The notes: generated by a model not told the origin, from the sequence alone. A stretch of 64,000 nt of DNA from Agrobacterium salinitolerans (GCF_002008225.1 NZ_MRDH01000006.1:1097598-1161597), one strand, 5' to 3'; numbered from the stretch's first letter, positions 26,728-35,748 are shown. Translations and numbers: made by a program.

Positions 26728-27705
26728 TCAGAGCCAGCCCTTCCAACGAAAAAAGAGAAACGGAATGATCGCGGACATCACCATGACGATCAGCGCAAGC
26801 GGATAACCAAATGTCCAGCTCAACTCCGGCATGAGCTGAAAGTTCATTCCGTAAATGGAGGCCACCAGCGTGGGTGGCAGGAACACCACCGACGCGATGG
26901 AAAAAATCTTGATGATGCCGTTCTGCTCGATATTGATGATCCCGAGCGAGGCGTCCAAGAGAAAGGTCAGATTGCCGGAAACGAAGGAGGCATGTTCATT
27001 CAGCGACTGGATATCGCGCCCGATCGACTTGCCCTGCTCCCGCGCGCCCTTGTCCTCGCGCACCTGATCGCTGGTGGACAGAAAGGTCTGAAGGCGCGCC
27101 AGCGATGCAAGGCTCACGCGGACCTTCGATATCAGCCGGTGATAGGCGGCGATGTTGCCGAGGCGGTCTTCGAGATAGCGCGGCGCCTTGCGTTTGGAAC
27201 GAGCCTGGCTGCCGAGAATATCGGCGGCGAGATTGTCGATCCCCGTAACCGAGTTTTCGAGAATCTCCGCCGTGCGGTCGACGATGGTTTCGAGCAGCTT
27301 CAGGAGCAGCGCCGCGCCGCTGCGCATCTCATGCGGAACGCGCGTGATGGCGGCGGTGAAGAGATGGAAGGATTTCGGCTCGGCGTAACGGATTGTCACC
27401 AGACGCTTGCCGGCAAGGATGAAGGCGACGTCGGTGAGGCGGGGATCGTCCGAATCCGCCTTCCACACCAGAGAGGCGGTCATGAAGACATTACCGTCTT
27501 CCATATAAAGCCGACTGGAAGGTTCGATATCCTTCAGATCCTCACGGGTGGGCAAATCAAGCCCCAGCAGCTTTTCCACATGCTGCTCTTCCGCCCTGTC
27601 CGGATCGACGAGATCGATCCAGACGATGTCGTCGGGGACCTGTCCGGAGCCGTCGTCTGACGACAGGCTGATCGCCTCGCAATTGGCGCGATAGGCTTTT
27701 ATCAA
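26728..27705 (-). CDS. corA: CorA family magnesium transporter
   Basis: A TTG start at 27705 (LIKAYRANCE) with GGAGAAACGGA ahead gives 325 aa and matches the MIKAY-type N termini of relatives; an ATG at 27756 would add 17 residues with a poor site. The C terminus has SVVFLPPTLVASIYGMNFQLMPE, with the GMN selectivity motif between two membrane helices and a charged tail FRWKGWL. Regulatory-domain helices precede. It takes up Mg2+ (and Co2+ or Ni2+). The kup gene follows in the same operon. Confidence 0.94.
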   Translation of the reverse strand: MIKAYRANCEAISLSSDDGSGQVPDDIVWIDLVDPDRAEEQHVEKLLGLDLPTREDLKDIEPSSRLYMEDGNVFMTASLVWKADSDDPRLTDVAFILAGKRLVTIRYAEPKSFHLFTAAITRVPHEMRSGAALLLKLLETIVDRTAEILENSVTGIDNLAADILGSQARSKRKAPRYLEDRLGNIAAYHRLISKVRVSLASLARLQTFLSTSDQVREDKGAREQGKSIGRDIQSLNEHASFVSGNLTFLLDASLGIINIEQNGIIKIFSIASVVFLPPTLVASIYGMNFQLMPELSWTFGYPLALIVMVMSAIIPFLFFRWKGWL

Positions 27706-28043
27706 TCCGTTTCTCCGCTCCACATTGCAGGCTTCAGCCGCAATGCTGCTTAACATATCCTGTTTGCGCTCGGCAAACCTTTGGACGACACTTCAGGGAC
27801 CGTCGGAACAGGCGGGATTTCGACAATCTCGCCGGCCCGATGGACCAAGAGCCAAACGGCGCAGGCGTATGCGCCCAAAGCGAGACGCAATCAAGCAATA
27901 TTTTTTCGCGACAGCATTGCAGGCGAAGCATTTCTGGATCTCAAATCCGGAAATGCTTTCGGATACTTCCGTTTAATCTTATGTTTTCAAACGACTATCG
28001 AGGAAGAAGAAACCCTGTCCGGCTTTGCCCCATGGCTGGGGTG
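27706..28043. other. Intergenic region between corA and mrp
   Basis: 338 bp that must carry the corA-kup promoter and, at its far end, the mrp gene terminus. Short open frames here have no family likeness or ribosome site. I see no strong hairpin terminator. Confidence 0.4.
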
Positions 28044-29174
28044 TTATTCGAAAACAATCCTCGGGGCGGCTTTTTGCTCGCTTGCACCGATGCGCGCCCA
28101 GACTTTTTGCGCGATATCGCGGTAGACTGCGGCCTGCGGGCCATCGGGTTCTGCGGCGACGACCGGCGTTCCGGCATCTGACATTTCGCGGATGGATATG
28201 GTGAGCGGCACTTCGCCGAGAAACGGAACGCCGATCCTTTCCGCTTCAGCCTTCGCGCCGCCATGACCGAAAATATCGTAACGCGCACCGGTATCGGGCG
28301 CGATGAAATAGCTCATATTCTCGATGACGCCCAGCAGCGGTACTTCCACCTTGCGGAACATGGTGACGCCCTTGCGCGCATCGGAGAGCGCCAGATCCTG
28401 CGGCGTGGAAACGATGACGGCGCCGGCGAGCGGCACCTGCTGGGCGATGGTAAGCTGCGCATCGCCGGTGCCGGGCGGCATGTCCAGCACCAGCACATCC
28501 AGTTCGCCCCAGGCCACTTCGCGCAGCATCTGCATCAGGGCGGACTGCACCATCGGCCCGCGCCAGATCATCGCGGCTTCCTCATCCACCAGAAAGCCCA
28601 TGGACATGACCTTCAGTCCGTAATTCTCCATGGGGAGGATGATGCGGTCTTCCTGTTGCTTCGGACGGCCGGAAATTTTCAGCAGCCGCGGCAGCGAGGG
28701 GCCATAAATATCGGCATCGAGCATGCCGACCTTGAGGCCGAGCGACTGGAGGCCGAGCGCCAGATTGACGGCGGTCGTCGACTTGCCCACCCCGCCCTTG
28801 CCCGAGGCCACGGCGATGATGGATTTGACCCCCGGCACGCCGACCTTTGACGAGCCGGGCTGGGTGGTCGGCCGGCCGGTTGCGGCGGCGGGGCGCGCCG
28901 GCGCGGGCTGCTGCTGGCCAGGCTTGCGGTCGGCCGTCAGCGCCACGACCGCGCCGACGATGCCCTCAACGCCCTTGGCCGCCTGTTCGGCGGCAAGCCG
29001 CAACGGCTCCATCGCCGCAGCCCTGTCGGCCGGGACGGTGATCGAGAAATAGGCCTTCGCATCGGCGATGAAAATTTCCGAGACCATGCCGAGTGCGACG
29101 ATGCTCTTGCCGCTGCCGGGATAGACCACCGCTTCCAGCGCCTTTTCCACCTGGCTCCTGCTGACATCTGCCAT
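28044..29174 (-). CDS. Mrp/NBP35 (ApbC) family P-loop ATPase, lacking the CxxC motif
   Basis: Iron-sulfur carrier or scaffold ATPase. The start MADVSRSQVEKAL (376 aa) follows GGAGCAGGA. An N-terminal MIP18/DUF59-like domain (about 1-85) and an Ala/Pro/Gln-rich linker precede the ATPase domain with the deviant Walker A GKGGVGKST and MPPGTGD. In most members a CxxC pair between ENMSYF and the next motif bridges the cluster between subunits; here the stretch reads FIAPDTGARYDIFGHGG, so both cysteines are replaced (Ala at 28299-28301, Thr at 28290-28292). Cluster binding would have to differ. The gene stands alone. Confidence 0.9.
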   Translation of the reverse strand: MADVSRSQVEKALEAVVYPGSGKSIVALGMVSEIFIADAKAYFSITVPADRAAAMEPLRLAAEQAAKGVEGIVGAVVALTADRKPGQQQPAPARPAAATGRPTTQPGSSKVGVPGVKSIIAVASGKGGVGKSTTAVNLALGLQSLGLKVGMLDADIYGPSLPRLLKISGRPKQQEDRIILPMENYGLKVMSMGFLVDEEAAMIWRGPMVQSALMQMLREVAWGELDVLVLDMPPGTGDAQLTIAQQVPLAGAVIVSTPQDLALSDARKGVTMFRKVEVPLLGVIENMSYFIAPDTGARYDIFGHGGAKAEAERIGVPFLGEVPLTISIREMSDAGTPVVAAEPDGPQAAVYRDIAQKVWARIGASEQKAAPRIVFE

Positions 29175-29296
29175 ATTCCTGCTCCGCTTCATCATCCGAC
29201 CGGGTATTGCGTGCCATCCATAGACAAGCCGGAGCGCTTCGCCAATGCCAAAGCGCGACAACAGTCAGGCATTCGCGACGATTTGACGCTGCGGCT

Positions 29297-30577
29297 TCAG
29301 ATCTCGTCGTCCATCTCCAGCGTTTCCGGGTCGAAAACATGACCGTCGAAAAAGCAGTCGGGGCCCAGCACCAGACCCGTGCGCGATGCGCCGACATGAA
29401 CAGGCTCACGCAACGTGCCCTCAAGCTTCAGATTTGCGCCCGGCACCGGCGCAAAAAGCGGCTTCATCGCTTTGCGGAAAATATCCGGCCGGTAGGCGTT
29501 ACGGGCCGCCTCCACCATGGCGGGATCGAACCGGTAATCGGCGGAAACCTCGCCCCAGCGCAGCATCTGGCTGAAGAACCACAGGGCCTGACTCTGCCAT
29601 GGAAAATTGGCGGCCTTGGCGCTCGTCACGAAAAATTCCTGAAAGCGCTGCATGTCCTTCTGCGAGGTGGAAATATAGCCCGTCAGCGCCGGCAGCAGGA
29701 ATTCACCGTTCTCATCCATATATTGAGGAGCGGCGAGGATGCCGGCCAGTTCCTCGATATTGGCGGTATTGGCGCACCATTCGCCGGCGCGGTAGAGGGC
29801 GCGCAGCAGCCCTTCCAGCAGGGCTGGGTTCTCCTCCGCCCAGCGCTTCTTCGCGGCCAGCATCTTTTCCGGCGCATTCTGCCAGATCAACGCCCCGGTG
29901 GTGACGATACGCCCCGCGCCGCCGAGCACCACGGCGCTGCCCGCCGGCTCGGCGGTACAGAGCGCATCGACCTTGCCGTTTTCCAGGAGCGCCGGCATGG
30001 CCTTCGGCAGCGCCTCAACGATTTCCATATCCCGGCCGAGCAGCACGCCGCAGCTTCCGAGCAGGTAACGCAGGGTATAAAAAGGCGTGGAGACGATATC
30101 TTCGACCGCAAAGACCGGCGGATTTCCGCCCGCCGCCCGGCGCGCGGCGCAGACACGGGCCATGGCGCGTCCAAAAGCCGCCGGGTCCGGTAACTTCAGC
30201 CCTTCGCGGTAGAGCTCGTTATAAAATCCGTGGGAAACGGTCGTCGCCGATCCGCCGAGGGAAAGCGTGAAAACGCCGACAATATCGGCGGGCAGATCGT
30301 CGAGGCCGACAGCCGAGCCGACCGGAACCGGGGCGGGCAGGTGCGCGACGTGAACGCCATCCTCGCCAAGCGCCGCAAGCACGGCGCGGGCGGACTGTTT
30401 TCGGAAAAGTTCAAGTTCTATGCCTTCATCGGCAGCAAAGCCTTTTTCGGCAGCGGCTATCAGCACGGCGCAATCGATAGTCGGAGAAAATCCTGCTTTT
30501 ACCCTATGCCGTTCCGGCAAACGATTTCTCCTTTCCGGTGATTCGAAAAGAGGATCGCCCAGGAAACGGTTTATCAC
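29297..30577 (-). CDS. NrtA/CmpA-like binding protein without signal peptide (NasS-like)
   Basis: 426 aa with the NrtA/CmpA-family periplasmic binding fold (KAGFSPTIDCAVLIAAAEKGFAADEG, a domain opener of this family, and LPADIVGVFTLSLGG). There is no N-terminal hydrophobic stretch, so it should stay in the cytosol. Soluble cytosolic NrtA relatives include NasS, the nitrate/nitrite sensor that holds the antiterminator NasT. No ABC permease, ATPase or ANTAR gene is nearby. Instead, a LuxR-type regulator ends 21 bp upstream on the same strand, so the two likely share a transcript and may work together. The ligand is unknown. Confidence 0.8.
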   Translation of the reverse strand: MINRFLGDPLFESPERRNRLPERHRVKAGFSPTIDCAVLIAAAEKGFAADEGIELELFRKQSARAVLAALGEDGVHVAHLPAPVPVGSAVGLDDLPADIVGVFTLSLGGSATTVSHGFYNELYREGLKLPDPAAFGRAMARVCAARRAAGGNPPVFAVEDIVSTPFYTLRYLLGSCGVLLGRDMEIVEALPKAMPALLENGKVDALCTAEPAGSAVVLGGAGRIVTTGALIWQNAPEKMLAAKKRWAEENPALLEGLLRALYRAGEWCANTANIEELAGILAAPQYMDENGEFLLPALTGYISTSQKDMQRFQEFFVTSAKAANFPWQSQALWFFSQMLRWGEVSADYRFDPAMVEAARNAYRPDIFRKAMKPLFAPVPGANLKLEGTLREPVHVGASRTGLVLGPDCFFDGHVFDPETLEMDDEI

Positions 30578-30598
30578 AATGATAAAATTACGGTTTCG

Positions 30599-31339
30599 CT
30601 ATTTTATCAGGCCGACCCGCAGCGCTTTTGCGACGGCCTGGGTGCGGTTGACCGTGTCGAGTTTTTTCGTCGCGCGGTTCAGGTAATGATTGATGGTATG
30701 TTCCGACAGCATCATGATTTCAGCGATTTCGGCGCTGGTCTTGCCAGCGGCGGTCCAGTTCAGGCAGTCGATCTCCCGCTCGCTCAGTGTTTCGGGGACC
30801 CTGAGATCGAGCCGGCGGATTTCAGACAGCCGGGCGAAGACATGGCTGGAAATATATAAAAGCTCGGCAAGCCGGCTGGTGGCCACGGCCGTCTTGTTGC
30901 CGGAAAAAGATACCGCGCCGCGTCGCATGGTAATGTCGTGAACGGGAAACCAGACCGAATTGATCATCTCGAAACGTTCTAAAAGGTTGATCACGGTTTT
31001 CCTGGCGATTTCTCCCTCGCCTCCGACCAGAAAATCCATTGAGACGGAAAAGGGAACGGTCGATTTTTTCAACTGCGCCATCACCCGGCTGTTTTGCAGC
31101 ATGCCCTCTTCATCGTAACGCTGCAGAAGCTCCGCCGGCCAGCTGGTAATGATCGTATATTGCGACAATTCGCTCGCCGCTTCCGACGACAGGTCAAGAA
31201 CCATGAAAGCCTTGAATTCCCAGGCTTCCGTTAGCCGTTTCAGGAACCGGAATATATCGAATTGCGTGTTCAGGCCGGCGATCTCGCGAACGCAATCAAC
31301 ACCAATCGACTGAACGGCGGCCGCCTCTGTTTTTTGCAT
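30599..31339 (-). CDS. LuxR-family regulator with autoinducer-binding-like domain (solo)
   Basis: The start MQKTEAAAVQSIG gives 246 aa; a longer frame from 31420 lacks a site. The N-terminal ~165 residues follow the autoinducer-binding fold (FKAFMVLDLSS, ITSWPAELLQRYDEEGML, a basic KKSTVPFSV). Positions that bind acyl-homoserine lactone in TraR differ: the usual Asp-Pro reads Ser-Arg and the Trp after PF is Val. The C-terminal HTH is full (LSEREIDCLNWTAAGKTSAEIA, then HTINHYLNRATKKL). No luxI is near. It is the presumed first gene of a pair with the NrtA-like gene. Confidence 0.85.
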   Translation of the reverse strand: MQKTEAAAVQSIGVDCVREIAGLNTQFDIFRFLKRLTEAWEFKAFMVLDLSSEAASELSQYTIITSWPAELLQRYDEEGMLQNSRVMAQLKKSTVPFSVSMDFLVGGEGEIARKTVINLLERFEMINSVWFPVHDITMRRGAVSFSGNKTAVATSRLAELLYISSHVFARLSEIRRLDLRVPETLSEREIDCLNWTAAGKTSAEIAEIMMLSEHTINHYLNRATKKLDTVNRTQAVAKALRVGLIK

Positions 31340-31550
31340 CAAAGCTGTTCTTCGAGAATGAGAAATGCCGCCGCAAAGGCCTGCCCTTGCCCGGAAATTG
31401 TTGCGGATGTTACTCACCAAAACGATTCATGCAAACGAAAGTTGAAAACTTAATTCAGAATAGTCGAAAATAATATTGAACGTGTCTGAATGGGTGCAAG
31501 GCCGGCAGTTTCACCCCGTAAAATCCAAGGGTCAGAAGTCTTCGTTTTCC

Positions 31551-32420
31551 TCAACCATCCGCCACCGGGGACAATCTGCACGCAAGATCGTCGGAAATTC
31601 TGTCGGCGGTTTCGCGCACCAGGGGGCCCCATTTGCGAAGCTGTTCCACATCCACGCGATAGGCCGGACCGGTGACGGAAATCGCCGCGCGAAAATTGCG
31701 GCCGGGCGCCCGGACCGGTGCGGCAACGCAGTGAATTCCGATCTCGTGCTCCTGAAGGTCAAAACCGTAGCCGTTGTCTCGAATTGTCGCCACTTCCCTC
31801 ATCAGCGCTTCCGGCGTCGTGACCGTGCTTTCCGTGAAGCGATGAAAATCCAGTTCCGCGGCCAGCTGCGCCAGATCGTCGGCGGAGAGCAGCGACAGCG
31901 CCGCCTTGCCCACGCCGGTGCAATAGGCTGGGGAGGTTTTGCCGACCTGCGAATGCATGCGCAATGTGTGCCGGCCCTCCATCTTGTCCAGATAGGTGAC
32001 CTGTCCGCCGTTCAGCACCGCGAGATGCACCGACTCCTGCGTCACCGCCTGCAAGGCCGCCAGATGGGGTGCCGCGACGCTGCGCAGGTCGTTACCGCTC
32101 CAGGCTTTCGCGGCCAGTTGCAGCAACCTCAGCCCCACGGCATAGGTCTGATCGGCAGCGTGATCGACAAGGCCTTCGGCAACGAGATGGGCGAGCTGGC
32201 GGTGAACTGTGCCGCGCGGCTGGCCACAGGCTTCGACCACATCGGTAAAGCGCATCGGTTTTTCAGCAAAGGCGATCAGCTCCAGCAGCGAGACAGCTTT
32301 GCCGAGCGTGCCCGTCTCAACGCCGGCCTTCCGCTGCGCCATTGGAACCGCATCAGGCTTTTGACCATTGGGCTTTTTATTATCGGGCATGGCAACATCC
32401 ACCGTCATCTGCCTTGACAT
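31551..32420 (-). CDS. IclR family transcriptional regulator
   Basis: Likely regulator of the divergent sugar-acid operon. The winged HTH (about 45-100) includes AVSLLELIAFAEKPMRFTDVVEACGQPRGTVHRQL, then the effector domain with RMHSQVGKTSPAYCTGVGKA and GFDLQEHEIGIHCVAAPVR, a conserved effector-pocket strand of the family. Starts at 32420, 32408 (AAGG site) or 32390 are possible. A palindrome sits about 45-60 bp ahead, close to the divergent SDR gene, and is the best operator candidate. Confidence 0.9.
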   Translation of the reverse strand: MSRQMTVDVAMPDNKKPNGQKPDAVPMAQRKAGVETGTLGKAVSLLELIAFAEKPMRFTDVVEACGQPRGTVHRQLAHLVAEGLVDHAADQTYAVGLRLLQLAAKAWSGNDLRSVAAPHLAALQAVTQESVHLAVLNGGQVTYLDKMEGRHTLRMHSQVGKTSPAYCTGVGKAALSLLSADDLAQLAAELDFHRFTESTVTTPEALMREVATIRDNGYGFDLQEHEIGIHCVAAPVRAPGRNFRAAISVTGPAYRVDVEQLRKWGPLVRETADRISDDLACRLSPVADG

Positions 32421-32461
32421 AAGCGTGACGCCAAGAGAATAATTCCATTTAGTAAAATCTA

Positions 32462-32478
32462 GTTCCATATATTGGAAC
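32462..32478. promoter_or_regulatory. Candidate IclR operator (palindrome) for the sugar-acid operon
   Basis: GTTCCA-N5-TGGAAC at 32462-32478, inside the divergent promoter region and 14 bp before the SDR start. A half site (TTCCA) also lies near 32444. The size and symmetry suit IclR-family operators. Confidence 0.6.
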
Positions 32479-32491
32479 AAGCAAGCCTTTC

Positions 32492-33274
32492 ATGGACGAG
32501 ATGACACCGATGACGCAAGCCCAATTTCCGGACCTCAAGGATGCGGGCGTGCTCGTCACCGGCGGCGGTTCCGGCATCGGAGCATCGTTGGTGGAAGCCT
32601 TTGCGATGCAAGGCGCGAAGGTTTCTTTCATCGACATCGCCGAAGAACCAAGTCTGGCGCTCGTCAAGCGGCTTGCGACAACGGCGCCGCATCCGGTTCA
32701 CTTCTTCAAGACTGACCTTCGCGATATTGCGGCGGTCGGAAAGACGGTGGAGGCGGCGGCCTCCGCCACCGGCGGGATCAAGGTACTGGTCAATAACGCC
32801 GCCTGGGACGACCGCCACGACATAGACACGGTGACGGAGGCCTATTGGGACGCCAATCAGGCGGTCAATCTGAAGCAGATGTTCTTCACGGTTCAGGCAG
32901 CCCTGCCCTATCTCCGGCAGGCGAAAGACGCGTCCATCGTCAATTTTTCATCCATCTCGTTTCTGCTCAATATGGGCGATCTGCCCTCCTATGCGGCGGC
33001 CAAGGCCGGTATCATCGGGCTGACGAAAAGCCTGGCAGGCCGGCTGGGCCCGGAAAACATCCGCGTCAACACGCTTTTGCCCGGCATGATCGTGACGGAG
33101 CGGCAGAAGGAACTTTGGCTGACGGATGAGGGCATTGCCGCCACCACCGCGCGGCAATGCCTGAAACGCACGCTCGTCGCTGCCGATCTCTCGGGCCCGT
33201 GCCTGTTTCTCGCATCATCGGCATCGGGCGCCATCACGGCGCAATCCATAATCGTAGACGGAGGCCTTCTATAA
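32492..33274 (+). CDS. SDR family sugar dehydrogenase (galactose/arabinose 1-dehydrogenase-like)
   Basis: 260-aa short-chain dehydrogenase. The NAD(P) motif is VTGGGSGIGAS (about 22), NNAAWDDRH follows, and the catalytic Ser and YxxxK appear in FSSISFLLNMGDLPSYAAAKAG. In this operon setting, oxidation of D-galactose or L-arabinose at C1 to a lactone fits, feeding the downstream lactonase. Other sugars or alcohols are possible. The ATG used lies after the palindrome; an ATG at 32510 has a better ribosome site. Its stop overlaps the dgoK start (TAATG). Confidence 0.88.
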   Translation: MDEMTPMTQAQFPDLKDAGVLVTGGGSGIGASLVEAFAMQGAKVSFIDIAEEPSLALVKRLATTAPHPVHFFKTDLRDIAAVGKTVEAAASATGGIKVLVNNAAWDDRHDIDTVTEAYWDANQAVNLKQMFFTVQAALPYLRQAKDASIVNFSSISFLLNMGDLPSYAAAKAGIIGLTKSLAGRLGPENIRVNTLLPGMIVTERQKELWLTDEGIAATTARQCLKRTLVAADLSGPCLFLASSASGAITAQSIIVDGGLL

Positions 33275-34188
33275 TGTCTGAACCCGCTTTCATCGCCGTC
33301 GACTGGGGTACGACCAGTTTCCGGCTCTGGCTCATGAGCCGATCGGGCGCGGTGCTGGCGGAGCGCAGAAGCACGGAAGGTATGACGACCGCCATGCGGA
33401 CCGGTTTTGCCGACGTACTACAATCGCATCTCGACGCCATCGGCGCACCGGAAGATCTGCCGGTTATCGTCTGCGGCATGGCAGGGGCGCGGCAGGGCTG
33501 GGTCGAGGCGGGTTATATCGACGTGCCGGCGTCGCTTTCGGCGGTTCCGGGCGGCGCGGTTCGTGTGCCGCGCCAGGCGCGGGATGTGCGCATTCTACCG
33601 GGGCTGGCGCAGCGGGACAAAACCGCGCCCGACGTCATGCGCGGTGAGGAAACGCAATTGCTCGGCGCTCTCGCCTCCTCGGATGCCGGTGAAAAACTCG
33701 TCTGTATGCCCGGCACCCATTCCAAATGGGTGACCGTGCAGGATGGCGGCGTGACCGGCTTCGCCACGTTCATGACCGGCGAGCTCTTCGAAGTCGTCTC
33801 GAAACAGACGATCCTTTCCCATGCGGTGGCCGAGGCCGAAGCCTTTACCGGCGAGCATGAGGCTTTCACGGCGGCGGTGCGCGACATCTATGCCAATCCG
33901 CAGCTTGCGACCAATCGCTTTTTCACCCTTCGCTCCGGCCAATTGCTGCACGGCCTCACCGCCACCGACGCCAAGGCCAAGCTGTCCGGTATCATGATCG
34001 GGCTGGAAATCGCCGGCGCGCATTCCACCGCCCGGCGCGAGACACCGGTGGTGCTGATCGGCTCCGGTGCACTCGGCGCGCTTTACGAAGGCGCCTTCAC
34101 CGCTCTTGATATCCACTATACGGTCATTGATGCAGACGAGGCCGTGCGGCGCGGATTGCTGGCCGCTGCAAATGCCATCTGGCCATAA
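33274..34188 (+). CDS. dgoK: 2-dehydro-3-deoxygalactonokinase
   Basis: 304-aa sugar kinase that phosphorylates 2-keto-3-deoxygalactonate at C6 with ATP. The start at 33274 overlaps the dehydrogenase stop. N-terminal FIAVDWGTTSFRLWLM carries the family phosphate-binding loop, and CGMAGARQGWVEAGY and PGTHSKWV are typical of the DgoK family. The C-terminal LIGSGALGALYEGAF is also conserved. It precedes dgoA by 15 bp, so product passes to the aldolase. Confidence 0.93.
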   Translation: MSEPAFIAVDWGTTSFRLWLMSRSGAVLAERRSTEGMTTAMRTGFADVLQSHLDAIGAPEDLPVIVCGMAGARQGWVEAGYIDVPASLSAVPGGAVRVPRQARDVRILPGLAQRDKTAPDVMRGEETQLLGALASSDAGEKLVCMPGTHSKWVTVQDGGVTGFATFMTGELFEVVSKQTILSHAVAEAEAFTGEHEAFTAAVRDIYANPQLATNRFFTLRSGQLLHGLTATDAKAKLSGIMIGLEIAGAHSTARRETPVVLIGSGALGALYEGAFTALDIHYTVIDADEAVRRGLLAAANAIWP

Positions 34189-34203
34189 GAAGAAAGATCG
34201 ACC

Positions 34204-34833
34204 ATGCGTATTCCCTTCCCTTCCATCCAATATCCGCTGATCGCCATTCTGCGCGGCCTGAAACCCGAGGAAACCGAAGGCGTCGTCGGCGCACTGATCG
34301 AAACCGGCTTCCGCGCCATTGAAATTCCGCTGAACTCGCCCGATCCGTTCCGCTCCATCGAGATCGCCGCGAAGATGGCGCCCGCCGATTGCCTGATCGG
34401 AGCCGGCACCGTGCTCAGCGTTGAAGACGTGGCGTCGCTGGATGCGGCCGGTGGAAAGCTGATGGTGAGCCCGAATGCCGATGCGGAGGTCATTACCGCT
34501 GCGCGTGAAAAAGGCATGGTGACGATGCCGGGGGTCCTCACCCCCACCGAGGCGCTGGTGGCAGCGAAGGCCGGTGCGACCGGGCTCAAATTTTTCCCCG
34601 CCAGCATCATCGGCCCCGCCGGCATCAATGCCATCAGGACGATTCTGCCGAAGGATCTGGTCATCGCCGCCGTCGGCGGCGTCTCGGACAAGAATTTTTC
34701 TGAATATACCTCGGCCGGTATCGTGGCTTTCGGGCTTGGCACCAGCCTTTACAAGCCGGGCATGACGGCGGCGGAGGTGCGCGAACGCGCCACTGTCACA
34801 CTTTCAGCCTATGATGCTGCCATCGGAGGATAA
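34204..34833 (+). CDS. dgoA: 2-dehydro-3-deoxy-6-phosphogalactonate aldolase
   Basis: 209-aa class I aldolase that splits KDPGal to pyruvate and D-glyceraldehyde-3-phosphate. The Schiff-base Lys lies in TGLKFFPASIIGP, a Glu is in FRAIEIPLNSPDP, and GAGTVLSVEDV and VSPNADAEVI are family strands. The length equals other KDPG/KDPGal aldolases. It follows dgoK by 15 bp and is followed by the lactonase, completing most of the De Ley-Doudoroff route. Confidence 0.94.
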   Translation: MRIPFPSIQYPLIAILRGLKPEETEGVVGALIETGFRAIEIPLNSPDPFRSIEIAAKMAPADCLIGAGTVLSVEDVASLDAAGGKLMVSPNADAEVITAAREKGMVTMPGVLTPTEALVAAKAGATGLKFFPASIIGPAGINAIRTILPKDLVIAAVGGVSDKNFSEYTSAGIVAFGLGTSLYKPGMTAAEVRERATVTLSAYDAAIGG

Positions 34834-34837
34834 GAGC

Positions 34838-35725
34838 TTGGCCACTGTTTTTCCCTTTACCGGACGCGTTCTGGACGAAACGCCGATGCTGCTCGGCGAA
34901 GGCCCGACCTTCGACCCCGCGACCGGCACCGCCTGGTGGTTCAATATTCTCGAGCGTGAACTGCATGAACTGCATTTCGCCTCCGGCCGCAAGACCGTGC
35001 ACGCTTTGCCCTTCATGGGCAGTGCGCTCGCCAAGGTCAGCGACAGCAAGCAGCTGATCGCCTCCGATGACGGGCTTTTCCTGCGCGACACGGCAACCGG
35101 CGTGCTGACCCTGCATGCTGAGCTGGAAATGGATTTGCCCGACAACCGCTCCAATGACGGGCGCATGCACCCCTCCGGCGCGCTATGGATCGGCACCATG
35201 GGCCGCAAGGCGGAGACCGGTGCGGGCAGCATCTATCATGTCGCGAAGGGCACCGTGACCAAGCTGTTTGCCGGGATCAGCATTCCGAATTCGATCTGTT
35301 TCTCGCCCGATGGCGCGACGGGATATTACGTCGATACCAAGGTAAACAAGGTGATGCGGGTGCCGCTCGATGCCGAGACCGGCCTGCCCTCCGGCAAGGC
35401 TGAAGTCTTCATCGATTCCACGGGTATCAAAGGCGGCATCGACGGGTCGGTCTGCGATGCCGAAGGGCATATATGGAACGCCCGCTGGGGCGTGGGCGCC
35501 GTGGATCGTTACGACACGGACGGCAATCATATCGCCCGATATGAGGTGCCCGGCGGACAGACGACCTGCCCCGCCTTCATCGGCCCCGACGCATCGCGCC
35601 TTCTCGTGACATCCGCGCGCGAGCATCTCGACGACGACGCCCTTGCCACCAATCCGCAGCATGGGTTGACGTTCGAGCTGGGGGTTGACGTCAAGGGTCG
35701 GTTTGAGCCGCTTTACCGGTTGTGA
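34838..35725 (+). CDS. SMP-30/gluconolactonase family lactonase
   Basis: Hydrolyses the aldonolactone made by the dehydrogenase. The best start is TTG at 34838, which has GGAGGA seven bases ahead, giving 295 aa; an ATG at 34811 would sit inside dgoA. Metal ligands of the six-bladed propeller are seen: Glu in LLGEGPTFD (N-terminal), Asn in NSICFSPDG, and Asp in GSVCDAEGHIWNARWG. Order in the operon is dehydrogenase, kinase, aldolase, lactonase. No galactonate dehydratase is present here. Confidence 0.9.
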   Translation: MATVFPFTGRVLDETPMLLGEGPTFDPATGTAWWFNILERELHELHFASGRKTVHALPFMGSALAKVSDSKQLIASDDGLFLRDTATGVLTLHAELEMDLPDNRSNDGRMHPSGALWIGTMGRKAETGAGSIYHVAKGTVTKLFAGISIPNSICFSPDGATGYYVDTKVNKVMRVPLDAETGLPSGKAEVFIDSTGIKGGIDGSVCDAEGHIWNARWGVGAVDRYDTDGNHIARYEVPGGQTTCPAFIGPDASRLLVTSAREHLDDDALATNPQHGLTFELGVDVKGRFEPLYRL

Positions 35726-35748
35726 AGCGCGGCATCCGCCAACCTCTT

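Noticed and set aside
31439..31451. AAGTT-GAA-AACTT palindrome upstream of the LuxR-type gene as a lux box
   Set aside because: Shorter than a lux box and in AT-rich DNA where such palindromes are common.
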